This document shows, piece after piece, positions 1-7,822 of a stretch of 64,000 nucleotides of DNA (the stretch's first letter is position 1; each line of letters opens with the position of its first letter). Source of the DNA: Legionella drozanskii LLAP-1 (GTDB lineage Bacteria; Pseudomonadota; Gammaproteobacteria; Legionellales; Legionellaceae); contig NZ_LNXY01000027.1 of assembly GCF_001467585.1 (NCBI RefSeq), positions 665,342 to 729,341 on the forward strand, written 5' to 3'. The position numbers were made by a program, and so were the translations under genes. The notes under the pieces are model-generated. The model was not told where the DNA came from. It did no database searches and was given only the letters and a program-made list of their open reading frames with translations.

Positions 1-24
1 CCGGGGCCTAGTAGTAAATCAATC

Positions 25-288
25 TTAGTTTTCTACTGCATTAATTTTGACGAATTTGCGATTTTTGGTGCCTTTGATGGTGAACTCTACAATTCCGGTC
101 ACTAAAGCATATAAAGTGTGATCACGTCCACAACCTACGCCTTCACCAGCATGAAAACGTGTGCCGCGCTGACGAACAAGGATTTCACCTGCATTAACCA
201 TTTGGCCACCATAGCGCTTAACGCCAAGGTACTTAGGATTCGAGTCGCGGCCATTACGTGTACTACCGCCTGCCTTTTTATGAGCCAT
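25..288 (-). CDS. rpmA: 50S ribosomal protein L27
   Basis: Large-subunit protein L27, near the peptidyl-transferase centre. The 87-residue length and the N-terminus [16 protein letters not shown] followed by a conserved GVKRYGG segment are diagnostic. It lies 15 bp downstream of rplU in the same direction, the usual rplU-rpmA pair. The next gene in most proteobacteria is obgE, which would lie off the left edge of this window and cannot be checked. No N-terminal cleavable extension is present. Confidence 0.98.
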   Translation of the reverse strand: MAHKKAGGSTRNGRDSNPKYLGVKRYGGQMVNAGEILVRQRGTRFHAGEGVGCGRDHTLYALVTGIVEFTIKGTKNRKFVKINAVEN

Positions 289-303
289 TTCTTTCCCCTC
301 TTA

Positions 304-612
304 CTAACCGATCGAAGTAATTTTTACTTGCGTATAATATTGTCGATGACCCATTTGCTTCATATGGTGCTTACGACGACGAAACTTAATAATTTTCACT
401 TTCTTGTGGCGACCATGCGCAATCACTTCGGCTTTAACCGCGGCTTTTGCAACAAATGGAGTACCCCAAGTCATCTTATCACCATCAGCAAGCATGAGGA
501 CTTCAGAAAAACTGATTTCGTTACCTACATCATCGGACATTAATTCTAACTTTAGAATATCACCTTCTTTTACGCGATATTGCTTACCGCCCGCCTTAAT
601 TACAGCATACAT
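304..612 (-). CDS. rplU: 50S ribosomal protein L21
   Basis: L21 binds 23S rRNA in the large subunit. The 102-residue product starts MYAVIKAGGKQYRV and has the KVKIIKFRRRKHHMKQMGHRQ core near residues 70-90, both classic L21 signatures at normal family length. It is the first gene of the rplU-rpmA operon and has a good sigma-70-type promoter about 50 bp upstream. It is divergent from rplY. Confidence 0.98.
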   Translation of the reverse strand: MYAVIKAGGKQYRVKEGDILKLELMSDDVGNEISFSEVLMLADGDKMTWGTPFVAKAAVKAEVIAHGRHKKVKIIKFRRRKHHMKQMGHRQYYTQVKITSIG

Positions 613-664
613 AGCTATTCTCCAACTCGCCTGAATGGCTTTTACGAATTCAATAAAGTGGCAT

Positions 665-693
665 ATTCTATGAAATTACGCCAATGACTTCAA
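665..693 (-). promoter_or_regulatory. Probable sigma-70 promoter of rplU-rpmA
   Basis: On the minus strand the sequence reads TTGAAG, a 17-bp spacer, then TAGAAT, which is close to the consensus with ideal spacing. The expected transcription start leaves a leader of roughly 45 nt before rplU. On the other strand a -10-like TATACT (712-717) may serve rplY, so two divergent promoters probably abut here. Prediction by eye. Confidence 0.6.
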
Positions 694-794
694 GTTGATT
701 TTAAAATATTGTATACTTCGCCACCCTATCTGTATTAGGGAACCTTGTTCCTGGTCGCGGGACAACGCGTTTTTACTCATTATGGAGACTGCTA

Positions 795-1469
795 ATGTCA
801 ACAATAGTTTTAGAAGCTGAAACAAGAAAAGATATGGGGAAAGGTGCGAGCCGCCGCCTACGTCGTCTTGAAAATAAAGTACCTGCTGTTTTATACGGCG
901 GAGACAAAAAACCCCAATCAATTCATTTATTGCACAATAAAGTAATAAAAGCGCTAGAAAGCGAGAGCATTTACTCTAGTGTTTTTGATTTACATGTTGA
1001 TGGTAAAGTAGAACATGTCATTCTAAAAGATCTGCAACGTCATCCCTACAAACCCGTTATTATGCATATGGACCTGCAACGTGTTGGCGCGAAAGATGTA
1101 TTGGTAATACACATTCCTCTTCATTTTATCAATGAGCAAACATCGAAAGGCGTTAAAGCAGGTGGCATAATTTCTCACACAATGAATCAAGTTGAAGTGC
1201 GTTGTCAGGCAAAAAACCTTCCTGAATTCATTGAAGTAGATATGGCCGAAGTAGAAATGAATGACGTCCTTCACCTTTCTGACCTTAAACTTCCTAAAGG
1301 TGCGCAACTCACAATTGATGTGAAAGATGGCAGCCATGATTTACCGGTTGTAAGTATTCATGCCCCTAAAGTTGCTGTTGTGGAAGAAGAAGTAGCTGCT
1401 CCTGCCGCTTCAGAAGAAACAGAAACTGAAGTCGCACCAGAAGAAAACGAAGAGAAAGGCGCTGAATAA
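795..1469 (+). CDS. rplY: 50S ribosomal protein L25, long CTC form
   Basis: Binds 5S rRNA in the large subunit. The 224 residues correspond to the long L25/Ctc form: an N-terminal 5S-binding domain (about residues 1-95, including GKGASRRLRR) and a C-terminal beta domain (about 96-190), then an acidic Ala/Glu-rich tail. E. coli has only the short single-domain form. The gene leads an rplY-pth-ychF arrangement that is common in gammaproteobacteria. Its leader of about 75 nt contains a short hairpin near 748-765. Confidence 0.96.
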   Translation: MSTIVLEAETRKDMGKGASRRLRRLENKVPAVLYGGDKKPQSIHLLHNKVIKALESESIYSSVFDLHVDGKVEHVILKDLQRHPYKPVIMHMDLQRVGAKDVLVIHIPLHFINEQTSKGVKAGGIISHTMNQVEVRCQAKNLPEFIEVDMAEVEMNDVLHLSDLKLPKGAQLTIDVKDGSHDLPVVSIHAPKVAVVEEEVAAPAASEETETEVAPEENEEKGAE

Positions 1470-1486
1470 CGCGTTTCTTAGAAGTG

Positions 1487-1504
1487 TATGGGCCGAAAGG
1501 CCCA
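1487..1504 (+). terminator. GAAA-tetraloop hairpin after rplY
   Basis: Perfect 7-bp stem ATGGGCC/GGCCCAT closed by a GAAA (GNRA) loop, between the rplY stop and pth. There is no T-tract, so it is more likely an attenuating or RNA-stabilising hairpin inside the operon than a full terminator. Confidence 0.4.
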
Positions 1505-1523
1505 TCATTGAACGAGCCCTCCT

Positions 1524-2093
1524 ATGGCAATTAAACTTATTATCGGCCTACGCAATCCCGGATCTGCCTATGAGCATACTCGACATAATGCGGGTGGATG
1601 GTTTGTAGAAACTTTAACGCAGCGTCATAATGGCTCGTTTAAAGTAGAAAAAAAACTGCATGGTGAAGTAGCGAGTTTTACAATTAATACTATTTCCTGT
1701 AAGACCTTACTTCCTTTGACTTTTATGAATCATAGTGGATTAGCGACTAGAGAAATCGCTCAGTTTTATCGCATTATTCCTGATGAAATCTTAGTTGTAC
1801 ATGATGAACTGGACTTACCTCCAGGAAGAATAAAGATTAAAACAGGCGGTGGGCATGGCGGACATAATGGCCTTAGGGACATTATTGCCCAATTAGGCAG
1901 TTCTGAATTTCACCGTTTACGAGTAGGAATTGGCCATCCTGGTCATAGAGACTTAGTATTAAATTTTGTGTTGGGAAAGCCATCCCAGCACGATAGGCAA
2001 TTAATGTTTGACGCAATCGATCGTGGCATAGCGGTGATTCCTACCCTTTTGACAGGCAATATTGCCGGGGCTATGAATTTATTAAACGGTTAG
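1524..2093 (+). CDS. pth: Peptidyl-tRNA hydrolase
   Basis: Hydrolyses the ester bond of peptidyl-tRNAs dropped from ribosomes and recycles tRNA. The 189 residues match the family length. Visible signatures are GLRNPGSAYEHTRHNAGGWF (N-terminal loop with the catalytic His in TRHNAG), the FMNHSG segment, DELDLPPG and the GGHGGHNGLR loop. It lies 54 bp after rplY and 43 bp before ychF, the common gammaproteobacterial order. Confidence 0.97.
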   Translation: MAIKLIIGLRNPGSAYEHTRHNAGGWFVETLTQRHNGSFKVEKKLHGEVASFTINTISCKTLLPLTFMNHSGLATREIAQFYRIIPDEILVVHDELDLPPGRIKIKTGGGHGGHNGLRDIIAQLGSSEFHRLRVGIGHPGHRDLVLNFVLGKPSQHDRQLMFDAIDRGIAVIPTLLTGNIAGAMNLLNG

Positions 2094-2136
2094 ATGAATA
2101 TTCTACCGATCTATATGTGATTTTGTGAGGTGCACA

Positions 2137-3228
2137 ATGGGATTTAAATGTGGAATAGTAGGCTTACCCAATGTTGGTAAATCAACTCTCTTCAATGCAT
2201 TAACTAAAGCAGGTATTGAAGCTGCAAACTATCCTTTTTGTACCATTGAACCGAACGTCGGTATTGTTACGGTGCCTGACCCACGTCTTGACGCTTTGAG
2301 TGAAATCGTTAAACCGCAACAGGTCGTTCCGGCTACGATGCAATTTGTGGACATTGCGGGACTTGTTAAAGGAGCAGCCAAAGGTGAGGGATTAGGCAAT
2401 CAATTTTTAGCCAATATTCGCGAAACAGATGCGATTGCTCACGTAGTGCGTTGTTTTGACAATTCAGACGTTGTTCACGTTGAAGGTCGGGTTGATCCCT
2501 TAAGTGACATCGAAGTTATTAATACAGAATTAGCACTGGCTGATATGGAAACTGTTGAAAAGGCGCTTAATAAGGCAGGTAAAAACAGTAAAAGCGGTAA
2601 TAAAGAAGCCCTTTTTGAAAAACAAATGCTTGAAAAAATAAAAACGCATTTAGATGCAGGCTTTCCAGTACGTACTTTGCCACTCACAACAGAAGAACAA
2701 TCGCTTTCTCGTCGATTATTTCTACTCACCGCAAAACCTGTACTTTATATTGCTAATGTTGATGATAATGGCTATGAAAATAATCCTTATTTAGACAAAG
2801 TAACTGCTCTTGCTCAACAAGAAAAGGCTTCTATAGTAGCTCTGAGTGCAGCGACAGAAGCTGAGTTGGTCGACTTAGATGAGGCAGATCGTAAAGAATT
2901 TATGGATGACTTAGGTCTTGATGAACCGGGATTACATCGAGTCATTCGTGCAGGCTATGAGCTTTTAGGCTTACAAACTTATTTCACAGCTGGAGTCAAA
3001 GAAGTTCGCGCTTGGACTGTACACAAAGGCGCCACAGCACCTCAAGCCGCTTCGGTTATTCATACTGATTTTGAAAAAGGATTTATTCGAGCTGAAGTCA
3101 TTGCCTATGATGCATTCATCACTTATGGAGGAGAACAAGGTGCCAAGGAAGCAGGAAAATTACGTCTTGAAGGAAAAGAATACCTTGTTTGTGATGGCGA
3201 TGTAATGCATTTTCGATTTAATGTTTAA
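2137..3228 (+). CDS. ychF: Redox/translation-associated P-loop ATPase YchF (OLA1 family)
   Basis: Ribosome-associated Obg-like ATPase. The P-loop GLPNVGKST is at residues 8-16, the DIAGLVKGA switch follows, and a TGS domain closes the protein (363 residues). The ATG at 2137 gives the conserved [11 protein letters not shown] start and is preceded by GTGAGGTG. An upstream in-frame ATG at 2125 would add four unlikely residues. The base-specificity motif, NxxE in E. coli YchF, reads NVDD here, a conservative change. Pairing with pth is standard. Confidence 0.96.
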   Translation: MGFKCGIVGLPNVGKSTLFNALTKAGIEAANYPFCTIEPNVGIVTVPDPRLDALSEIVKPQQVVPATMQFVDIAGLVKGAAKGEGLGNQFLANIRETDAIAHVVRCFDNSDVVHVEGRVDPLSDIEVINTELALADMETVEKALNKAGKNSKSGNKEALFEKQMLEKIKTHLDAGFPVRTLPLTTEEQSLSRRLFLLTAKPVLYIANVDDNGYENNPYLDKVTALAQQEKASIVALSAATEAELVDLDEADRKEFMDDLGLDEPGLHRVIRAGYELLGLQTYFTAGVKEVRAWTVHKGATAPQAASVIHTDFEKGFIRAEVIAYDAFITYGGEQGAKEAGKLRLEGKEYLVCDGDVMHFRFNV

Positions 3229-3311
3229 GGCTTTTTTTCACTATGGACTACTCTCTAATCATACTGTACAATGTCTTCCCTATTACAAGGCAGATGATTT
3301 AGAGGTTTACC

Positions 3312-4412
3312 TTGTCATTCATTACAACAACATTCTTTGGCGCCCATGGAAGTGGAAAAACTTCCCTAATTTATCGTTTGAAAAGCGGTCGATTTGTTTC
3401 GGATGAAGAGCGCAGATATACAAGGGATTATCCTGAAGACAATTCTCCTGTCTATTATACTACTGTACACATTGATGAAAGCAGCAGGCTTAAGATTTGG
3501 GATATATCAGAATCGGATAAAGTACCTCCGCAGTATATTCCAGAATTAAAAAAAGCTTACCTAAAAGATTGCCAGGTCTGTGTGTATGCCCTTGATTTAT
3601 CAAAAAATTTCGACGAAGAAGCCTTTGCTGTCGATATTAAATTGATAAAAGAAACATCTCCAGATACAGCGATAGTCTTAGTAGGATGCAAAAGCGATTT
3701 GCAGGAAACTCGAAAAATCGATGATGCATTATTACACAAGATCCAAAAAAAATATGATATTCCTTATGAACCCATTATTACTTCAGCCCTCAAAGATGAG
3801 AAGGTACAAGAATTATTTACTACCATTACTCAAATTGGACAATATCAAAAAGCAAAAAACTACGTCAATCCTCATACGCAGCGCAAACCTAGCTGGCTTC
3901 ATAGACCCACATTGACGGAGATGAAAGCGCTCCTCAAACCTAATTTACCATTTTACGAAGCCGTAACTAATCTTGAGACTTTAATTCAAGAATTACCCTT
4001 GCAGCAAAGACAGGTAATTGAAGATGCGCTCGTAGAATTACTCATTGGCTTGCACAACTCTGAACAAGATAAGAAAGAGGTCATCGAAACCTTCGTCAAT
4101 AAGTGCAGTACAGCCTTGCAAGAAGCCAGCGCACTCGGCGTAGCAAAAAGCATCATTACAAAAGTAAGCCAAGGTATTCTCGTTGTTGCAGCCGCGTCTA
4201 CAGTAACAGTGTTGCTTGGTTCATTAATTTTTGGCCTAGGTATAGGTACATTAATCATTGGGAGTCTTATAGGAGCAGGAATAGGATATCATTTAGTGAG
4301 CCAAGGATTCTTCAAATCGCCTATTAATCGAGCATTTGACGAACTTATTGGAGCGATTGATATCAATAGTAATTTTATTGAAGACACTACTTTAACGTCG
4401 CTTGGAAGTTAA
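3312..4412 (+). CDS. Rab/Ras-like small GTPase with C-terminal membrane hairpin; putative effector
   Basis: Residues 1-175 resemble a eukaryotic Rab/Ras GTPase: P-loop GAHGSGKT (10-17), a switch II start at WDIS (63-66), a G4-like VGCKSDL (124-130) and a G5-like TSALK (158-161). Two motifs are degenerate: DxxGQ is DISES and N of NKxD is Cys, so hydrolysis and guanine specificity may be altered. Residues about 205-280 look helical, and about 285-335 form two Gly-rich hydrophobic segments. There is no prenylation Cys, so the hairpin could replace a lipid anchor. Start is TTG with AGAGG upstream. Rab-like proteins occur among Legionella effectors; secretion here is inferred. Confidence 0.72.
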   Translation: MSFITTTFFGAHGSGKTSLIYRLKSGRFVSDEERRYTRDYPEDNSPVYYTTVHIDESSRLKIWDISESDKVPPQYIPELKKAYLKDCQVCVYALDLSKNFDEEAFAVDIKLIKETSPDTAIVLVGCKSDLQETRKIDDALLHKIQKKYDIPYEPIITSALKDEKVQELFTTITQIGQYQKAKNYVNPHTQRKPSWLHRPTLTEMKALLKPNLPFYEAVTNLETLIQELPLQQRQVIEDALVELLIGLHNSEQDKKEVIETFVNKCSTALQEASALGVAKSIITKVSQGILVVAAASTVTVLLGSLIFGLGIGTLIIGSLIGAGIGYHLVSQGFFKSPINRAFDELIGAIDINSNFIEDTTLTSLGS

Positions 4413-4446
4413 AAAATTCATTGCATGATTTAATGAGTAAACATTA

Positions 4447-5025
4447 ATGGATAAAACCTCTCTTTATCTAAAATCGCTAAATCTCAATTCATACCAATTA
4501 CTCCATAATTCCGTTTTTATTAAAGACGAACAAGGGCGCTATTTATGGGCTAATGATTTTTTTGTGCATCAATCCGCAGGTCATAAATCCATCAGCGAAA
4601 TTGTTAACAAAAATGATTATGATTTTTCCTGGCAAATCTATGCTGATGAGCTGAGGATTAATGATCAACTGCTACTTGAGCACCGGCAAAGTATTAGCGT
4701 CTATGAAAAAATTGTCCGTTATGATGGCCAGCAGGTGGATATTCTGACTCGAAAATGTCCCCTATTCGATCAACATCAAACTCTCATCGGTTTAATTGGT
4801 TTTTGTATTGAATTACCAAAACCAAGGAAACTTAATCTACTTAGTCCAAGAGAGCAAATCTGCCTCCACTATTTGTCTCAAGGACTAACCTATAAACAAA
4901 TAGCAAAGGAATTAAACCTCTCGCCTCGTACAGTGGAAACCTACATCAACTCTGCTAAATCGAAGTTAGGCATTGAAACAAAAGCGCAATTGATTGGCGA
5001 ATATTTCAGAGCTAAATCTCCGTGA
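4447..5025 (+). CDS. PAS-like sensor / LuxR-type HTH transcriptional regulator
   Basis: The 192-residue product has a PAS-like N-terminus (about 20-120; VFIKDEQGRYLWAND and a DYDFSW turn) and a C-terminal LuxR/GerE helix-turn-helix (about 130-185) with LSPREQ, LTYKQIAKELNLS and RTVETYI. It probably binds DNA in response to a small ligand or redox cue sensed by the PAS fold. There is no receiver domain or phospho-acceptor Asp. It starts 34 bp after the Rab-like gene. The target is unknown; the divergence-free position upstream of the avidin-family gene makes that gene a candidate. Confidence 0.8.
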   Translation: MDKTSLYLKSLNLNSYQLLHNSVFIKDEQGRYLWANDFFVHQSAGHKSISEIVNKNDYDFSWQIYADELRINDQLLLEHRQSISVYEKIVRYDGQQVDILTRKCPLFDQHQTLIGLIGFCIELPKPRKLNLLSPREQICLHYLSQGLTYKQIAKELNLSPRTVETYINSAKSKLGIETKAQLIGEYFRAKSP

Positions 5026-5136
5026 TTTTACGGATAGCTTCTCCTGATCGTATCGATTATTATTCCTATGCTTCAACTTGAAGCCTCAGTGAATCGTGCT
5101 TCATCTGGGTAACTTTAAAGTAATAAGGATTAGATT

Positions 5137-5550
5137 ATGAGAGTTAAACATATCGGATATGCAGCAGCGTTGAGTCTTGCGATTCTAAGTCAAACAGGAT
5201 TTTCTGCTCAAGAAACCATGGTTTTTAAGAATAATCATGGATCTACTCTAGAAATTACAGTCAACGAGGATGACAGTGTTCAAGGTTTTTTCACTACAAC
5301 AGTGGCTACCAAAGATTGCCAACAAGTGGTTGGTCAAAAAAGACCTGTGGTTGGTTTTTTAACAGGCAATGCCTTAACGCTAAGTATCTACTATCCGAGT
5401 TGCGGTTCTGCCCTAAGTATTATTGGTAACTTAAAAAAGGACAACAAGATAATCGATAGCACTTGGGTGGCTACGCATCAAGTTGATCCTACTAAAGATG
5501 CTCTCAGTGCTCGATTTATCGGCCATAACAAGTACAAACGAATTTCTTAA
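5137..5550 (+). CDS. Exported avidin/streptavidin-family protein, divergent binding site
   Basis: A 137-residue protein with a signal peptide (about 1-24, cleavage after FSA). The mature part follows the avidin strand pattern: NNHGST (strand 1-2 loop), QGFFTTT, SCGSALS, IDSTW and a final FIGHNKYKRI, comparable to streptavidin GHDTF. Cys61 and Cys89 sit where dimeric avidins such as rhizavidin have a loop disulfide. By eye alignment, Asn32, Ser36, Ser91 and Trp110 match streptavidin N23, S27, S88 and W108, but Y43, W79, T90 and D128 become Phe52, Tyr85, Leu93 and Asn131. Biotin affinity is therefore doubtful. The family call is my reading of the motifs. Confidence 0.72.
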   Translation: MRVKHIGYAAALSLAILSQTGFSAQETMVFKNNHGSTLEITVNEDDSVQGFFTTTVATKDCQQVVGQKRPVVGFLTGNALTLSIYYPSCGSALSIIGNLKKDNKIIDSTWVATHQVDPTKDALSARFIGHNKYKRIS

Positions 5551-5554
5551 AAGC

Positions 5555-5779
5555 TTACAGCGGAGCTTTAGTTCTTTCAGCAATTAAAGCCCCCCTAAGA
5601 AAATGCAACGATGGATCAAGCCAGGGGAATTCCGGTCGGGCGTAGCAACTGTCTTGAGGATATAGTCCATTATCAAAGTGAATCCCCGCGGCTACCAGGG
5701 GCTTTCTAGCCCTATTTAAAATGGACCCGGTGGCCCAAGCAACAGGGATTCGCCAGACGATTGCGCAAGGAAATATTGA
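5555..5779 (-). pseudogene. Gene remnant, C-terminal fragment of an unidentified protein
   Basis: The minus strand stays open for 74 codons to a TAA, with protein-like composition (for example FDNGLYPQDSCYARPEF and PWLDPSLHFLRG) but no ATG, GTG or TTG start. A stop codon precedes it. It lies between two short exported-protein genes. The likeliest explanation is the 3' end of a decayed gene. I do not recognise the parent family. Confidence 0.4.
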
Positions 5780-5837
5780 TTAAAAGAAAAACAACTATAT
5801 AATTGTGCAATTCTTAATTTTACTTTGAGAAAAACAA

Positions 5838-6092
5838 ATGAAAAAACTCTTTCTTGCTTTAGCCCTAACTCCTTCACTCTTGTCCGCAGCTAACATCCAG
5901 ATACCTTATACACAATTAGCACCGAGCAAAGATCCGCACTGGGAACAAATTACAGCGCCGGATTATGGTACTTGGACTGGATCTGCAGTTATGCATCGAG
6001 CCGCAGTACCACACGGTTGGCTAATTACCACAGGATTTCATGATGTAACGGTTGTTTTTGTTCCAGATGAAAACCATGAATGGCTAAAGTAA
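5838..6092 (+). CDS. Small exported protein, 84 residues, unknown function
   Basis: Starts MKKLFLALALTPSLLSAA, a clear Sec signal peptide with cleavage near residue 18, leaving about 66 mature residues rich in Trp, His and Pro. There is no Cys, so no lipobox. A purine-rich TTTGAGAAA lies just upstream of the ATG. It is followed 42 bp later by a YdcF-type gene in the same direction. I do not recognise a family. Confidence 0.65.
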   Translation: MKKLFLALALTPSLLSAANIQIPYTQLAPSKDPHWEQITAPDYGTWTGSAVMHRAAVPHGWLITTGFHDVTVVFVPDENHEWLK

Positions 6093-6134
6093 CTCAACTC
6101 TGCAATAAATAAAATAGACGAATTTGGAGCAAGC

Positions 6135-6785
6135 TTGATAAAGCACCTAATAACACTCTGGAATTATCATCAAATGCATCATGAAATTAATACAGAAGCA
6201 GATTGTATTATTGGCTTGGGTAGTTATGATTTATCTGTAGTAGATCGATGCGTGGAGTTATATCGCAATAAGCTCGCTCCAAAATTGTTATTTTGTGGCA
6301 AATTTGGCAATTGGACTAAGGGGCTATGGGAAAAAACAGAAGCGGAAACTTTTGCAAACCGAGCGATTGAAATGGGAGTTCCTCCAGAAGATATTTTGAT
6401 TGAAAAAGAATCAACCAATACTGGTGAAAATATCAAATTTTCTCGCGCTATTTTAGCAGCTGAAGCTAATAACACAAAAAAAATTGTGATTATTGCGAAA
6501 CCCAACAGCGAACGCAGAGCTTATGCGACTTGCAAGAAAGTATGGCCAGCAGTTGAGTTAGTCGTTAGCAGCACACGCAAGAATTTAGAGCAACTTCCCC
6601 CGGTACAATTGGAAAATTTAACCCATGAAATGGTTGGCGATCTGCAACGGATAATCCACTACCCAGAATTAGGGTACCAAATTCCCCAAAACATACCTGA
6701 TGAAGTCATGTATGCCTATAATTCTCTTATCGAGCTCGGATATACTGGGCATTTGATGAAAGCAGCATTAGTAAACTGCCCATAA
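6135..6785 (+). CDS. YdcF/SanA/ElyC-type DUF218 protein
   Basis: The 216 residues show the DUF218 pattern: CIIGLGSYD (about 25-33), a VELYRNKLAPKLLFCGK strand, EAETFANRAIEMGVP, the conserved EKESTNTGENIKFSR block (about 95-109) and a KIVIIAKPNSERRA strand. E. coli relatives act in envelope homeostasis or bind nucleotides, and the substrate here is unknown. No N-terminal membrane segment is present, so it is cytosolic. Start is TTG with TTTGGAGC upstream. The 3' end overlaps the convergent hydrolase by 59 bp. Confidence 0.82.
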   Translation: MIKHLITLWNYHQMHHEINTEADCIIGLGSYDLSVVDRCVELYRNKLAPKLLFCGKFGNWTKGLWEKTEAETFANRAIEMGVPPEDILIEKESTNTGENIKFSRAILAAEANNTKKIVIIAKPNSERRAYATCKKVWPAVELVVSSTRKNLEQLPPVQLENLTHEMVGDLQRIIHYPELGYQIPQNIPDEVMYAYNSLIELGYTGHLMKAALVNCP

Positions 6786-7632
6786 ATTCAAAACTAATCT
6801 GCGCTACCGGTATTGGATCGTCCATGTGGACATGATGACTGCCATCAACTTCATAGATTGATAAGTCTTTTATTGTTTGCGCTCTACTTTGAAATAACTC
6901 ATCCGGATAGAAAACACCTTGTTTAGCACGAATAAGACCTACTGGCACTTCAATAGCAGATAACATTTCTCTCAATTCATCTTCGCAAGGAAGGGTTGAA
7001 CTGAGACAGCGTAATCGTTGGTCAAAGTTCCAATGCCATCCGTATTTAGTTTTAATTGTTCCTCGTTCAACCAAAGCCTGTGCCGCCTGGTAGCTAATAT
7101 TTCCAATTTTCATCCTATCTTGAATAGCTGAGTTTTGATCAGGAAATAAAGTACGTTGCTTTGAGTTATAAAACAAATAAGTTTCAATGTCATGTTGGAA
7201 ATAATTCATTCTCTGTTCAATAAAATTGACAGTCGGTCCTAAAATATCAAGAAAAATCATTCGCCCTACTTGCTGCGGCCGGGCAATCGCAATGGTAGTT
7301 GCTAATAGTGAACCAAGTGAGTGAGCAATGATATCAAAAGAGTTCCAGCCTAATTCTTTGATTAAATGCAACATTAAATAAGCGTCGTTTTTCCAGTGAG
7401 GCATCACGCCCTCAGGGTAGGAACTTGAAAATCCTGTGCCGGGGTAATCAACAGCAACCAATTGTCTATCAGGAAATAATGGAGCCAAAAAATCGAAACT
7501 TGCTGCATTATCCATTTTGCCATGCAAACATAGCACTGGTTTTGGAGATTTTGCATTCCAAATTTTTAAACCAATGGTAAAGCCTGGAATTTTGATACTT
7601 TTTTCTTCCCAAATTTTCACCTGTAAACCCAC
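6727..7632 (-). CDS. Alpha/beta-fold hydrolase
   Basis: A 301-residue alpha/beta hydrolase. The oxyanion segment is LCLHGKMDNAASF, the nucleophile elbow is AHSLGS (GxSxG class) and the catalytic His lies in GSHHVHMDDP near the C-terminus. The substrate is unknown. It is paralogous to the plus-strand gene at 58156: both share HGxxDNAxSF, FDxxxHSLGS/LLGHSMGA and HHVHM. The start is GTG at 7632, or GTG four codons later. There is no signal peptide. Confidence 0.82.
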   Translation of the reverse strand: MGLQVKIWEEKSIKIPGFTIGLKIWNAKSPKPVLCLHGKMDNAASFDFLAPLFPDRQLVAVDYPGTGFSSSYPEGVMPHWKNDAYLMLHLIKELGWNSFDIIAHSLGSLLATTIAIARPQQVGRMIFLDILGPTVNFIEQRMNYFQHDIETYLFYNSKQRTLFPDQNSAIQDRMKIGNISYQAAQALVERGTIKTKYGWHWNFDQRLRCLSSTLPCEDELREMLSAIEVPVGLIRAKQGVFYPDELFQSRAQTIKDLSIYEVDGSHHVHMDDPIPVAQISFEFMGSLLMLLSSNAQYIRAR

Positions 7633-7742
7633 CCTAGTTGCTAAAACCTCATCCTGCGAAGTGAATTATAAATCTCAGCATTGGAATTAACTACAAGTAT
7701 TTATCGTATAGTCTGGCAAAATTTACAGTTTTGTTAAACTTG

Positions 7743-7771
7743 TTGACTAAATAGAAACAATTAACTATCTT
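7743..7771 (+). promoter_or_regulatory. Probable sigma-70 promoter of the carbonic anhydrase gene
   Basis: TTGACT, 17-bp spacer, TATCTT. Predicted start about 45 nt ahead of the ATG at 7823, on the same strand. Prediction by eye. Confidence 0.5.
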
Positions 7772-7822
7772 TGCACATAGTCACTTTGGTCATTGCTAAG
7801 AATAATTAAAAGAGAGCAAGCT

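Noticed and set aside
118-543. 141-codon open frame on the plus strand across rpmA and rplU
   Set aside because: Antisense shadow of two certain ribosomal protein genes, with low-quality composition and no ribosome-binding site.
5640-5657. 15-bp identity with the palindrome at 57160-57198 (CGTAGCAACTGTCTT)
   Set aside because: In a 64-kb window several chance 15-mer matches are expected; the context is a different, coding-like stretch.
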